Assembly: GCF_031755915.1 (NCBI RefSeq)
Contig: NC_083379.1
Location: forward strand, 17,345,501 to 17,409,500
Length of the DNA stretch: 64,000 nucleotides
Source: Ziziphus jujuba
Taxonomy: Eukaryota > Streptophyta > Magnoliopsida > Rosales > Rhamnaceae
Direction: 5' to 3'
A model generated the notes under the pieces. That model had not been told where the DNA came from, searched no databases, and worked only from the letters and a program-made list of their open reading frames with translations. A program made the translations under genes and the position numbers. Of this stretch, positions 12,136 through 25,336 are shown in pieces (position 1 is the stretch's first letter; the number at the start of each line of letters is the position of its first letter).

Positions 12136-15100
12136 GTCACTCATTTGACCAATTACGTTATTGCATAGTGGCATCCATGGGTGAGGTTTTATTGGTTGTC
12201 GTGTGAGGTGGGGGTGAGAGAGAGGAGAGAGAAGGAGAAAGAGGAGAGAAGAGAGAGAAAATGTGCCTTATGCAGTTGACCCTTCTCCGGCCACCACCGG
12301 TGTGCACTCGCCAGACCGCCATGTTGGTCACCTCAAGATCGGTCGACCGCCAAATCTCATGGCCAGATGACCAGGGACGCATCGAAATCATGGTGATTTT
12401 CGACGACGACACCATCAACTTTAACCGTCGATTTCTCCCAATTCAACCATCCATTTTTAACACCGCCCATACCACCATGTTACCCACCCTCCGATCTACC
12501 TCCCCACTAATTTTCATAGCCAGTGGCAGCCAGACCCACCTCCACCGATGACATTGTCATGTGACCACAGCATTTCACCAAAAATCTTAGTTCCAGTGGG
12601 TTTTCGATAACATGGCCACATTTTCTGATTAATTTGACCTCCTTAGCTCCAAATTCAAGGTCCCTTTCCTCCAAGTCACAACAATTTGGGAGATTTGACA
12701 ACGTGTAGTTCGAATTCTTCCCAATTAGATTCCAGCCACCATAGGTCTGATCTTTGATAGGTAAGACCCAACCCGTAATCCTCATGTCACAAGCTTTGTT
12801 TTGGTATATCATTTATATATTTTGGACAACGTTTGTGTTAGCTCTCCCGAGTAACTCGTGTATGTTATACACAGTGAAAATATTATTTTAATCGGTACTA
12901 TATGGTGTTGTTATTTTAGGCACACTTGTGATCCATGGGACCGATCCCGTAGAGGATCTCGAGTGATCCACGCATTTGAGGTAAGTGATCATCTTTCAAA
13001 ATTTTTTTTTGGAGCTATGAAATTATATATATGGTATTATTTAATTTCTTAAAAATATACTATGTGTTTAATAGTAAAGAAAAATTATTATTTAAATTTC
13101 TGATGCTAAATTTTGATAATTTAAATGCATGTGTTGTATCAATTTATAATTTGGATTTTGAAGAAGTTATGCTTTAAAGTTATTGCTAAATTATTGCTAA
13201 ATTTATTGGTAGATTTATTATGCATCTTAAAATGTATTCATACGAATTTTAATTATTTGTGGACTTTATGTGATTTTAATGCAATTTTGTATATGTTGAA
13301 TTTTAAGCATTTGAGGAAAATATCTGTTTTAAATTATTATGCCCAAAAATATATTTATGCATTTAAATATTTATGGATTTGGTTTAATGGTGGTGAAAAT
13401 TATTGCATTTAAACAGATGGATTTATGGCAATGGTTTAAAAGGAGACATGAGAAATTTATGGGTTTAAACCCATTGTATTTTATAGAATTTCTGGTATTC
13501 ATGGAATGATGATTTATTGGTTTTAGATGCATCATATAGTACTGGTGTTCTGTACTCTATTTGTTGTTAGTGCGCAAGTTTGTATGGTCATCTGGTGGGA
13601 TGCAGGATCTGAGGATTGACAAGTATTACACAGTAAGCGTTAGCCTCCCCTTTCGTGGCCATGATGATTGTTTATAAGCATCGGCATCTTTGGGATGCCA
13701 AGGCGACCAAGTGGTAATTGGGATGCTAGGTACTATCTAGCACCACTGATATATAGTATGGTGCGTCAAGTAATTTTCTCGATACGAGTTTCAAAACAAA
13801 TGTTTTAAAATGTATTTCAATTCAAAATGTATTTTATCATATTTTTATCATTTATTTGAAATTGATGTTTTACATTGCATTTGATCATATTTTTGTTATT
13901 TATTTTAAATTGATGTTTTAAGATGCATTTTATCATGATTTTATTATCTATTTCAATTTAAGGTTCTAACATGAATTTTATTGTATTATGTTATCTATTC
14001 TAAATTGAGGTTTTAAATTAATTAAATATTTCTTTTATTAGTTCATTGATTTAATTAGTCAATTTTTTTATAAATTATATATCGAGGTTAATTTTTTTTA
14101 TATTAAAATTTTCTAATACAAATTTTATTTGTGAATTTTATTTTATGGTAGTTTATTCAAATTTATTAAATTGTTACTAAATTATTTTTAACGTTAATTT
14201 TTAATTTTAAATTATTTGTATTTTTAATTTTACTTATTATTTATTTCCTGGATTATGGGGATATTAAAATGATAGGTTTTGGAAAATTGCTTTTAAAATG
14301 GAAACCTTTCCAACTAAGCGAATTATGAGGGTTTTGAGAAAAAACTTTAAATTTTAGTTATTTACTATTTCATATATTTATTTATTCATTTATTCATTAT
14401 TAATCATAATTATTCTATATTATTATTATTATTTATGTAGTAGTTAGGGTTATTCATTGGGATGATTAGCATCTTATTTTTTAAATCTGTTTCCTTATAC
14501 CCAAGTTAGTAGACGTTAGTCGTTTTTCTAATAATTCTTTCTATCTTTATGTTGTATTAAATTTTATACTTAATTGTAAAATCTATGATGCTTTGTATAC
14601 TTACATTGGACTATTAATTATTTACTATTGTGCCTGTTCCCTGTGTTGTATTATATTGATGTGCTAAAATTTGTGAAATCATTTGTAGTAAGGTGGGAGG
14701 AATAAGGTGGTGCTTTTAGAAGTATATTTGCTATGCATGGAAAATTAAGGCAAGTCCAACCTTTAGAGGAAATACTGTTGGATTTTCCATTGGATGATCC
14801 ATTAAGGTTCCCTAGGATCAAAACTTATCTAGGATTCCAACGAGGAATCTAGGATGGGTCCTAACAAATAATATATTTTTAATTATTAATGCTTATTATA
14901 AATCGATTGATTAAAAAAAATACAATATCCATTTAATATTTTTGCAATTTTAAAAGTTAATTTGATAATTAAATAAGCTACTTCCAAAATTTCAATAAAA
15001 ATTTTATTTTTTTAAATAAATTTTGATTAATTTCTATTATTTTTATGAGTTTTTATCAATATTCAATAATTTTTAATATTTTCGTAAATATTTTTATATT

Positions 15101-15146
15101 TTGAACTTTCGATATTTCTATCGATAGCAAAATTTTGAACCTTGAC

Positions 15147-17095
15147 TAGTTCCTTAGAGTATCATGTATTTCATCTTACAACTCATTAATACAAACATAC
15201 GCAAACTTTGAAATTTAAATTTGAATTTGGGTTTCAAATAGTAAATTGATTTTTTTTATTTCGCCAACAAAATTTCACCTGTTTATCTCAAATTTAAAAA
15301 CAAAATAAAAAAAATTAACACATGTTTAAATATTAAACTAAACATTTTCAAATTTAATTGTAACTACATTTTTCACTCCTTTAAAACTGTACTACTTTTT
15401 GCACTTTGGGCCCAATGTACAAAAACTTTTATATTGCCCCTTAACTATGATTTTCTTGTCAACTTGGCAGAATCATGCAATTTCTTTTACATAAATTTGG
15501 CTATATTTAATTTTGCATACTATGTAAAACTAAAATAAAATATAAGTAAACAAGTTTCTAAACTGAGTTATATATATATATATATATGTTATATATATTT
15601 AATTTCACCAAATTTATACGTCCAAATGTATTGATTGAATTTTGATTGATGAAAAATAATAGTTTAGAGGGCAATATATGAGGTATGGTAGCATAAAGAG
15701 CAATGCTAAACTTAGTATAGTTGAGAGGGTTAAAATGTAATTCTCCTTTAAAATGATAATATTTGCAGAATTACAAAAAATTCTTACTAATTGGTCTAAT
15801 AAATTTATTGTGATACCCATTAATTTTATTTTTTAAATAAGTAATACCCATTAACTTATATTAGGGATGTCCTAGGCAATCCAAACATGAAAATTATGGT
15901 GTAATTCCTACGAGGTACTTACGATGTCATGTAAAACTTTATCAAGCGTACGAGTGGCTACCAGCCACATATAGATTTGCAATATGGGATACTTGATCAT
16001 TTTTTGGTTTTTTGTTTTTTTTTTTTTTTTTTTCTTAAATTTCCTTTCTATATATGTGTTTTTGGTGGATCACTGTTTTGCATGGCTTAGTCAGTGTCGA
16101 AAAAGAATGTTGACCTTTAATGGACCATTCATTCGAAAGTGCTTTGTCATTGAAAAATAATGTTGGATTTTGGATTCTCAATGGATTTAATATTGTCGAT
16201 CCTCTTTTCCTTCCCTCCTTTTTTTCCGCATTTGTGATCTTAAAGAATAAAAATAAACATCTAAAATCTACACCATATTAGTTACACTGTTAAATCAAAC
16301 ACATATTGTGTTAGCTCATTCACATGACCTCCTTCGATTTACTTAGCATGAATAGTGACAACTTTTTTTTCTTTTATTTATTTATTTTTTGGTAACGATA
16401 AATAGGGATAACATGTGACAAAGTTCCACTCCAATAGATATGCCAATATTAAAGCCTGGATGTCTTGTCAGAACTACGTCCTGTTTTAAACGTGGGGTCA
16501 GAGATGGGTCAGGTTATGGAAACAACCTTTTGTCATTGGTTGCCACTAGCGAGTAAGAATGGCAATGACGCGAGATTATACCGGGATGGTTTCCCACATA
16601 CCTCACTCTTCCCCGTAAAATTTTCTCCATCCCCACCCCTTACCTCATTTATTTTGAGACAGAGATGAGCAGGGATTCCTCAATAGGGCAAAATGGAACA
16701 AGATGGGAAACTGTTTCCCTAATTTTTTAAATAATATTTAATAATTTTCTTAAAAAAATATTATTGTGGTATTGTGACTTTGAATTCGTTTAACAGATTG
16801 CTTATTCTGACCTTTCGACCAGCTTAGTAAGCAGCCTACGTGGCAAATTAAGTAGAAACTCATGTGGACATGTTTGTCCAATATGTGGGAACAGAAAACG
16901 TGAGAGAATAGAGAGAGTTGTAGATATTTTCTTGGAGCCAAAGAAAAAGCTTTTTTTTCCCTTCTCTACAAACCATAGACCCCATTTTCTACGCTGGCCA
17001 TGATTGAATTGGTGAAAGGTTGTAATTTCTTCTATTGATTAATCAATAATCTTCTCCCTCGTTAGCCCATCGATGTTGAATGTCTCTTTAACAGT
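15147..17095. other. Intergenic, no supported gene
   Basis: An AT-rich spacer with an AT microsatellite (15569-15587) and a T run (16013-16033). The segment 16540-16720 is richer in GC, with alternating GGGATGG and CCCCACC-type words that resemble a decayed transposon end. The frame at 16465-16668 crosses this segment and shows no domain. A GAATATTGTCGATCC-like region near 16190 could be unique host DNA, but nothing identifies it. Confidence 0.4.
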
Positions 17096-17558
17096 TGAAT
17101 TGTAACATTCCGATCTAAGAAAATGCTCTGAATTTAAATTTTCAACCAAATTTGATCAGGATTGACTAAGTATCCCTATGGTTGACTTTTATTGTGGGCA
17201 GAATTTCATATTGACCAAGATACTATGGTAAAGTACTCATCGACAAGAGTTCATAGACATATAGTATGCCAAAATTGGAGCTAAGAATAGAAAGTTTGGA
17301 AGTTAACTTTCTTATTTACATAGATTTTGGTGTCGACCCATGTGTTATATGAAAGTGTTAGTCAATACAAGTACGTAGACCGCTGGCACACTTAATTTGG
17401 AGATACGTTTGAAAAGTTACAGGTCTGTAAAATTATATTTTATTTTCCATGGACTAATTTACTAGGTTGTGGAATATTCGAAGGAGTCTTTAATTTGTGT
17501 CACATGTCACCAACTGGGATGCACCACATATCATGTTTATAAAATGCCATGTGTCATC

Positions 17559-20358
17559 TGTAACACCCCGTCCCAAATCACACCGGAATCTGTGCATGTT
17601 GACCGAGGTTGACCGTTGACCGAGGGGGTCAAAAGTTGACTTTTTGTTCTAGTTGGAATTTCTAGTTAACCAGGGTACCGTGGCGAAGTGCAGGATGCCC
17701 CGAGTTCGTAGACTAGTAGCACGTTAAAAACGGAGCTACGGTTTGAAAGTTATGGGCAAAACAAGTCGAGGTGCAAATAGTCCAAAAGGTGCCGGGAGTT
17801 GACTTTTTTTTGTTGTGTAATTTTATTTTGACTCTTGAATGGTTGTAAAGTACTCGTCGATACGAGTTCATAGACTAGCGGCATGCTTAAATCAGACATT
17901 TGGTTAAAAAGTTATGGACGTTTGAAATTCGCCAGATACCGTAATATTTTATTATATCTGGCTTAAGTGCATAGTAACGCCATGTGTCATCACCTGATTG
18001 GTCCACATGGATGAACAGTGTCACCACGGTGGCTTTTATTTGACAAAAACGCCGGGGAAGAGAGAGAAAGAAAGAGAGAGAGAGAAACCGATCGGCCGCT
18101 GGAATCGTCCAATTTTCCGACCGATTTTTGCTACACGCACCGGCCAGACGGAAGCGACTTCCCATTTCCGGCCAAACCCCAAAATCTCACGGCCGTTGGT
18201 CGCCGGACTCGCCCAGATCGAGGCGGCGAAGCTCGGCGGCGATTTTTCCCTCCCCCGCCAGCCACCGCCGTTTGCCCTGTTTCCGGCCATTTTCAGGCCA
18301 CACGCGCCAGCCACCCCTCACCAACTCCTTAAGTCCGGCCTACCCACCAAATTTCACGGCCACCGGACCTTCGACGCACCGGGATCAGAGCGTTTTCCGG
18401 TGAGAGGTCGAAAATCTTCAAACCCCGATTTCTCCGCCGTCCGGCCTCCGTTTGCCTCACCGCTAGTCCCGTTGGAATCCTCTCCCCTCGATCTACAAAA
18501 CCGCCAAAAATCTCAACCAACGGCCACCGCACGCGCCGCCGCCGACAACGGTTGCCGGTGACCGCGCCGGCTCGCCGGAAGTTACTGTTTCGGCGAGTAC
18601 CCAGTTGCACCGCCGGTCCCTGTCCACTGATTCCGACCTCCTGAATCCAAATCCGGCATCCTTTTCCACCAATTCGAGATGGTTTGGGAGAATTGAGGAG
18701 TCAAATCCCGAAAGCTTTCCGGCGAGATTCCGGCCACTTCGGGTCCGATCACCGGAAAGTAAGACCGAATCCGTGATCCTCATCACTCAAGCTTCGATTC
18801 GGTGCGCGTTCGAGTAATGGAGTTGATCCTGCAGAGGATCTTAGCTGATTTACGCGCTTAAGGTGAGTGACCCACCTTTAAAAATATTTTGGGCAATTAA
18901 TTATGTTTAATTGGTGTTTAATTGGTATTTAAATTATGCTCATGTGGTACAATTTAATTATGATTTTATTGTGATTTAATTTATTTATTATGCATGAGCA
19001 AAGTATATTTTGGTAATAATCGTACGTGGTTTTAAGTATTATTTTTGGGCATAATTGGTTTAAATATTTTATGAAAATATTTGTTTAAATTGGTGGTTTA
19101 ATTTTATAATTATGCCCATGGTATTTTATTTGTTGAACCTCGTATTACAAGAAAAATTATGGTTTTATTTGTTATCGATGTTTCGTACCGGTTTGTTAAA
19201 TGAAAATATGTGGGATGGTAAGTGTGAAAATTTAATATATTTCCCACAGTAATTTTGGAAAGAACAGTACGGTTGATTAAATAATTATTTTAGACGCATT
19301 CATACAGTATTAGTGTTTTGGTATATGTATATGTAGTTCAGCACGCAAGTATTATGTCTCCCGTGAGTTGCCATTGGACCGTGGGCAGGCAAGTTTGATA
19401 TTGGTCACAGCCGCCCCCCTCATTGGCCGGGATGACGGTTTCAGCAGCGGTACTATCGGGACGCCGAAGTGCCGTTTGCAAGTTTCTCTCTTTAATCTCC
19501 CCGCCAGTCGATGCTCAGGACGCTGGGTATCGGAGGGCATCACCGGTCTATGGTGTGGTGCGTCAAGTGTAAATTTTCAGATAAAGTTCCAAACCCCAAA
19601 AGTGTTCAAAGTTATTTATTATGATTTACTACATTTTAATTATATATTGGGGTATTTATTTATTTATTGTTTGTCAAATGGTTTGATCCTTTGGTTTTCG
19701 GGAAGTACGAATATCGGGTTTTGTGAAATTGTTTTAAAAGGGGAACATTTCCAACGGAGTGATGAGTGAGGGTTTTCAGAGAAAATATTACTTCAATTGT
19801 TTATTATTTATTTATCTATTTAATTGCTGGTATTAATTAAATCCCTTTAATTGTTATATTAGTAATATTAAAGGTGTTCAGTAGATAGGGTCACTCACTG
19901 AGATGATTAGCATCTCACGTTTTTAAATTCCGTTCCCCTAGGTCCAGGTTGGGAGACGTTGATTGTCCGGGGCGAGCCCAATGTCTCAGTTCGTTGCCGC
20001 AAGTCCAAGAAGTATTTATTCCCTTTTCCTCTCCATCTTGTACTGTTTCATCTGTCATCGTAGTAATTTCATATGTGTTGTAAAATGCTCTGTATACTGT
20101 ATTGGACATGTAGTTATTATTTATGCACTGAGTTGCTGTTATTTCTTTGGAGTGCTGTAAATTTGTGGAATCAATTTGTAGTAATGAGGGAGGAATAAGG
20201 GGACGATTATAGAAGTGTGTTTTCAGTGCAAGAAATTTTTGGTAAGTCCTACCTTAGGGAAGGTGCTACCGGATTTTCTGTTGGAAGGTTCGGTGGTATT
20301 TCCCTGGGATCAGGGCTTGTCTAGGGTTCCGAGGAGGAATTCTGGACGGGTCCGAACA
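17559..20358 (+). mobile_element. Family A solo LTR, 2.8 kb, perfect TCATC target duplication
   Basis: It starts TGTAACACCCCGTCCC and ends GGGTCCGAACA. TCATC at 17554-17558 is repeated at 20359-20363. It has no internal region, so it is a solo LTR, inserted in an older family A copy. Its segment 18040-18840 is strikingly GC- and CpG-rich (CCGGCC, CGCCGCCG words), while the same segment in older copies is TG/CA-rich; this is what a young copy looks like before methylation decay. It gives the cleanest consensus for the family in this window. Overlapping long frames on both strands in the GC-rich part (17998-18561 plus, 18036-18610 minus) reflect lack of TA-rich stops, not genes. Confidence 0.9.
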
Positions 20359-20450
20359 TCATCATCAATAAAATATTATTTTATTATTTTATTTTATTTT
20401 TTTTATTTTTCTTTTCCTTTTCCCCTACATGGGGAAAATACCCACCCCCT

Positions 20451-20540
20451 TTCTCTTTCTTCTTCTTCTTCTTCTTCTTCTTCTTCCTCTCTCTCTTTCT
20501 CTCTCTTCCTCCCTTTCTCCTTCTCTCTTCCTTCCTCTCA
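20451..20540. repeat. CTT/CT microsatellite
   Basis: About ten CTT units (20457-20487) run into CT-rich sequence. This is the counterpart of the pyrimidine tract at 1490-1542 in another family A copy. Confidence 0.9.
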
Positions 20541-22493
20541 AGTTCCCACCGAAATTAACTTTTCCAGCCACCAGGTTATCACAAGCACCGGCCACTGGCA
20601 AAGCCCAGTGCCCATCTAGCTTGGTTGCTATGTTTCACAATCGGCCTATCGACGATGAACTCAGGCCAGGATGGCGAAGCCAATGGCAAGGGTTGTAGTC
20701 TTTCCTACAATTTCCTTTTTTCATCCGACTCAGCTTGATTTCATGACCTCTCCTCCCTATTTTGGATCCCCTGATCTCGAAAATGACCTCCATTTGTCCA
20801 AATTGTAAACGGTTTGTGAGATACATGGAGGGGGATTTTGGCCAAAACTTTCTAGATGTTTTTCGACCACTACCGGCGAAATTGTGACAAATGAAGGTTA
20901 GTAATGAATTCCTTACCTCTTTAGCTTTCTATTAGTATCTTACTTGTGAATTTTGTTGGAGTATTTAAACGATGCTATTTTTAATAAAATATTATATTAA
21001 ATGTTGGAATTTGAAGAATGTATATGGTTAATGTTTAAATAAATAGTTATTTAAATTTATGATGTCAAATTTACGTTGAATTAAATATGTATGGCATTGA
21101 GTTCATGTTTTTGAAATTAGAAAACTACAATTTTAAATTGCTATTAAATTATTGTTAATTTTACTGTTGAGGTTATGACACATAATAAAATGTATTCTTA
21201 TACATTTAATTATATGTTAAGTTGTATGTGGTTTTAATGATATTTTTGTTATAAATGGATTTGAAGATTTGAGAAAATAATTATATTAAATTATTGTGAT
21301 AAAAAATATTTTCATGCATTTAATTATTTATTTATTCATTGATGGATTTGATTTTATGGTGGTAGAAATTGAATATGTGAATTGATGGATTTGTAATGAT
21401 GATTTAAAAAAGAATATGAAATTTTATGGATTTGATAAAGGTGCATAAATTGAATTGTATTTTATCAAAACTTGATATTTTACTATATTATAAATTTTTT
21501 ATAGCTTTTAGATGTACCATACAGTACTGGTGTTCTGTACTGTATTGTTGTCAGCAGGCAAGTGCGCATGATCGTCCTGTGGGAGCCATGAACATGAGGG
21601 CAAGAAGGTATAATGTAGAGTAAGCATCGACTGCCCTCTTGCGTGGCCAAGATGATTGTTTATTATCTTATGGCTATCTTGTTGGTGCCATAGACCCGAG
21701 GGTGGGCAAATAAATTTGCACAATGAGCAATAGCTGCCCCCCTCCTAAGCCATAGGTGGTTGTTATGGATTAGTGCATAGGTTACTTTCTTAGCTGCTCT
21801 TCTGAGGGTAGATAGGTATAATGCAGAGTTAGCACCAGCCATCTTCCCCTTGGCCGCAGGATTTTTGATGTTACGTATTAGTGTATATATATGTATGGTC
21901 ATCCAGTGGGAGCTATAGGTCCGAGATATGATAAGTATAGCCCACGGTGAGCATCAGCCACCACCTTCATTGTTAACTTTTTAACCATAACAAATTATAA
22001 GTAATCAGCATCGTTGAGATGCCAAGGTGACCGATTGCAGGTTCTCTTTTTAACCTCCCCATCAGATAATACTCGAGACACCTGGTATTGTTTGGCATCA
22101 CTGGTATATAGTATGGTGCATCAAGTATCTTTATATATATATATATATACCTAAAAATATTTTATACACATAAATATATATGTATATTATGTTATATTAT
22201 GTTTATATGTACTACACCATACAGGAACGACAATTCGATGCGGTCCATGAATAGCTAGTCTCGTAACTATGTTGCTTATGTGTCCAAGGGATCAGACTGC
22301 CAGTATGGGCAAGTACCCCTGGACTACATTGATATTAAAGTACCGACAATAGCTGATATTATGGATTGCTTAGTATGTTGGATGGTATCATATGTACCTA
22401 CGATACAAGTGTGTATATTTCATAATATGTTATCAGCTTTAAAATATTATTTTATCTTATGTTACATTACTTATTAATAATTTGATTTCTTAA

Positions 22494-22667
22494 TATTATT
22501 ATTCTTTTTGTTTTTATTGTTATTACTATTATTAACATTATTGTTGTTAATAATATTGTTATTATTATTATTGTTATCAACATGTTTGTTATATTCTTAT
22601 TCTTATTATTTTTATTTTTATTTATTTATTCATTATGATCATTATTTTTATTGTTATTGTTATTATC

Positions 22668-22704
<37 letters not shown>

Positions 22705-22975
22705 GTTATTATTTTTGTTATCAATGGTATTTACCTATAAATTTTTGTCAATTATCGTTGTAGGTGTTATTGTCAATTGTTGAGATTATTATAATTATTA
22801 TTTTTTGTTATTATTAATATGATTATTTATTGTTATTTTCATTATTATAACTTGTTATGATTATTATTATTATTATTATCATTATCACTGTTATTATTTT
22901 TATTATCATTATCACTCTTATTATTTTTATTGTTATTATTATTATCAATTATTAATAATATTATTATTATTATAC
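22494..22975. repeat. TTA/TTG-rich low-complexity block
   Basis: Nearly 0.5 kb consists of TTA, TTG, TTAT and ATT trinucleotide-like runs with short interruptions. The frame at 22508-22783 encodes mostly Leu, Tyr and Phe and is an artefact. This block explains why this family A copy is longer than its relatives. Confidence 0.9.
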
Positions 22976-23055
22976 ATGAAGCCTTTGGGCAAGTATCTAA
23001 GCGTTCGGGCAAGTGTGGAAGCCTTCGGGCAAATGTGAAAGCCTTCAGACAAGTT
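22976..23055 (+). repeat. Minisatellite, four units of the AGCCTTCGGGCAAG type
   Basis: Four units of about 20 bases (GAAGCCTTTGGGCAAGTAT, then AAGCGTTCGGGCAAGTGTG, and two more). It is homologous to 4076-4245 with fewer copies. Confidence 0.88.
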
Positions 23056-23624
23056 GGGCTATTATTGTCATTAACATTACTATTATTTTTGTTGCTTTAT
23101 TACCCTCCGTCCTACATTATGCATTGGTATGTTTGTAAAATAGTATTGAAATGTAGTACTATACTATGTGGGTGGTGTGGGCGGACGTGATTAATTAAAG
23201 GTATTTCGTATTTTTAAATTATTTTTAATATATACATCTATATTTATATTTTGTTATCGAAGTGCTGCAAATTGTGGAATTATTTATAGTAAGGTCGGAG
23301 AGATAAGGTGGTACAATATAGCATGCATTTTAGTGAAGGTAATTTTTAGGGCATGCTCTCCCTTTAGGGGAGATGTTGCCGGATGTTTCAGAGGATAGTC
23401 CAACAGGGTTTCCCTTGATATCAGGGCTTATCTAGGATTCGGGAAAATGATCTTTGATGTGTCCTGACACGAACCCTGTGAAAGCTTGTGTTCTTGTTTA
23501 CTTTTCTCTTTCAGTTTCCTATATGCTGTGGCTTATTTTCTAGTGTATGTATGCTGCTGGTTTTATGCTTTGTTTTGCATGTTATTTGCTTCATGATATA
23601 TTTAAAGCTACTCAACTCAACAAC

Positions 23625-23638
23625 TTAGTATCATAGGC
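23625..23638 (+). promoter_or_regulatory. Decayed primer binding site of the copia element
   Basis: The bases TTAGTATCATAGGC resemble the initiator Met-tRNA site TGGTATCAGAGC with a few changes and follow CTCAACTCAACA, a plausible LTR end. Sequence from 23470 to about 23622 would then be the surviving end of the 5' LTR. Confidence 0.5.
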
Positions 23639-23751
23639 TAGATTTAGGTTTGGCGCAATTGATTTACTACTGAAATTAGTTCTCAAAAATTTGAAGTACT
23701 CTATTCCATTGGTGAAATTAAGAAGAGATCTAAGTCACATAGTAGATAGCC

Positions 23752-24551
23752 ATGAGTACCATGTTCGAAATGAAGAAATCTATGGGTTAGAATGATTTTG
23801 GCCGCTAGAAGATGAAGATGAAGGTTTTGTCAATCAAAGAAGGGTAACACTAGATTTAGAAGATAAGATTCCAGAGACTATGAAGGACAAAAAGAACAAA
23901 GATCTACTTGACAAGGTTTATAGTTCTTTGATATTTGGTCTTGTAGACAATGTTCTGTATGAAGTGGTGAAGTAAACTACTCAACTGGCATATAGAAAAA
24001 GTTGGAAGAATTGTACATGCCCAAGCTATCCCAAATAGTCTATTCTTAAAGCAATGGTTTTTTTTTTTTTTTATATTTAAAATAGTAGAAGGTAAGCCTT
24101 TAAGTGATAAACTTGGTGAACCTAGAAAACTATTTCAAGATTTAGAAAGTGTTTAGGTTACAATATCTTATGAGGATCAAGCTATGATATTGTTAAATTA
24201 CTTGCCTCTAAGGAATGAGCAGTTTCTAAACACTTCGAAATATGGCAGGCAGTCCATGGAATTAAGAAATTGTTGGTTGCTAATACTGCTCAAAATATTG
24301 AAAGAAGAAAGAAAGGTAAATCATTTACAGATGGTGAGGGTCTTACTATCAGAGGTTGATTTAAAAGAGATTTTATAGTAAAAGTAGTCAAAGTAAAGGA
24401 AGATCGAAATTTAAAGGCAAAATTAAATATTATCACTATAAGAAGGACGGACATACCAAAAAAGAGTGTCCATATAATGTTAGAAACAACAGGAGAGGCA
24501 ACCTGATGATGGTGATGCTAATATTGTTTTTGAAATTTATGATAGTACTAA
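23752..24551 (+). pseudogene. Copia gag, broken
   Basis: From an ATG at 23752 the translation reads in several frames through motifs of the plant copia gag: an FE.EKFNGKNDF-like start, a YMPKSLPNRLFLK-like block at about 24015-24055, LLNYLPL near 24190 and the zinc knuckle at about 24425-24480. In the knuckle (pattern C-x2-C-x4-H-x4-C) the first two cysteines have become tyrosines (TAT/TAC-type change) while the His and last Cys remain. Stops and frameshifts are frequent. The sequence ends at 24551 where a reverse family A unit is inserted. Confidence 0.8.
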
Positions 24552-25336
24552 TCTCAGATTTCTCCCAGAGTTACTCATCGGAACTTCAGGGTAGTCCCGA
24601 CTAGGGGAAATTCCATAATTTCTAAAAAAAATCCATCATCATTACTCCTATAAAATTAACTTCCTGAAATATTCCCTACACAAAAAACTCAATCCAAAAA
24701 TATACATATACATTATTCCTCCTGCCTTACCACAAGTTTTCACAAATTTGCAATTTTGATAACAATAGCATAGGATCACAAATATAAGCAATAAATAATT
24801 AACTGTAGATACCTTTACATGTGTCGGGATCCTTTATAGAGCTTACTACCCGAACTCCAAAATGGCCCCGACTTTTCCAAACTTTTTACTCAGCTTAGGA
24901 GATACATACTTCTATAAATTCATCACTGCTCACACTTCCCACTTACTACAATCTTACATTTTTATAGCATTTTATAAATATACCAAATACATAAATGCAG
25001 ATACAAAGATGATGATGATGATGATGATAATAATAATAATAGTAGATAAAGATAACCTGGGTCCCATATCCTATATCATATAGCTTACCTTTTAACATCG
25101 AGGAATTATAAAGATACAAATTGTACCGCTAGTAACCGATAAATTGTAAGATAACTTTTAATAAAATAAATTGCATTTATAATGCATATACAAAACAATA
25201 TTTTAAATTGAATATTTAAGGTCTTAATGGTTACTTTGATAACATGACCACTATCCAAAACCAGTATAAATATATATATATATATTTTTCTACATAAATA
25301 TAAATATGCATACAGTCTCTCAAAGGATTTGGACAA

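Larger units (their letters stand above)
7441..14866 (+). mobile_element. Family A solo LTR with perfect target duplication, hosting a gypsy element
   Basis: It starts TGTAACAACCC and ends GGGTCCTAACA. The 5 bases before (7436-7440) and after (14867-14871) are both AATAA. Removing the nested element at 7897-12135 leaves about 3.2 kb with no internal coding region, primer site or second LTR, so it is a solo LTR. The related DNA transposon at about 49300-49320 shows the same AATAA-containing site without the insertion. Within it are family blocks: TTGACC-rich 5' zone, a moderately GC-rich segment (12260-12560), and the GCATCATATAGTACTGG block at about 13528. Confidence 0.85.
6500..15146 (-). 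mobile_element. DNA transposon copy split by a nested LTR
   Basis: The flanks of the family A solo LTR at 7441-14866 are two halves of one older element. Read on the minus strand, 15146 down to 14867 and then 7440 down to about 7180 align base for base with 49030-49560, including the ATAGAAATATCGA, ATAATAAGCATTAAT and GATGGTTGAGAAT-like blocks. Beyond about 7180 (window orientation leftward) the similarity weakens to AT-rich GAAATTTC/TGGAAATT motifs, also seen at 50030-50230, down to about 6500. Only the two halves (6500-7440 and 14867-15146) belong to this element. Class is uncertain; hAT-like is a guess. Confidence 0.65.
17101..23469 (+). mobile_element. Family A LTR interrupted by a younger copy of the same family
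   Basis: It starts TGTAACATTCCG at 17101 and ends TGTCCTGACA at 23469. Removing 17559-20358 leaves about 3.6 kb, somewhat longer because of expanded TTA-rich repeats at 22494-22975. The flanks TGAAT (17096-17100) and CGAAC (23470-23474) agree at 3 of 5 bases, so the target duplication is uncertain or decayed. It contains the family blocks (ATACAGTACTGGTGTTCTGT at 21529, the AGCCTTCGGGCAAG array at 22976) and no coding frame. Next to it on the right lies a copia element. Confidence 0.8.

Noticed and set aside
17998..18817. Long overlapping open frames, up to 187 codons, on both strands
   Set aside because: They lie in the GC-rich part of a solo LTR; open frames on several strands at once reflect few stop codons. 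Composition is Pro/Arg/Ser-rich without domain, and older copies do not keep them.
22508..22783. 91-codon Leu-rich frame resembling a membrane peptide
   Set aside because: Encoded entirely by TTA/TTG repeats.
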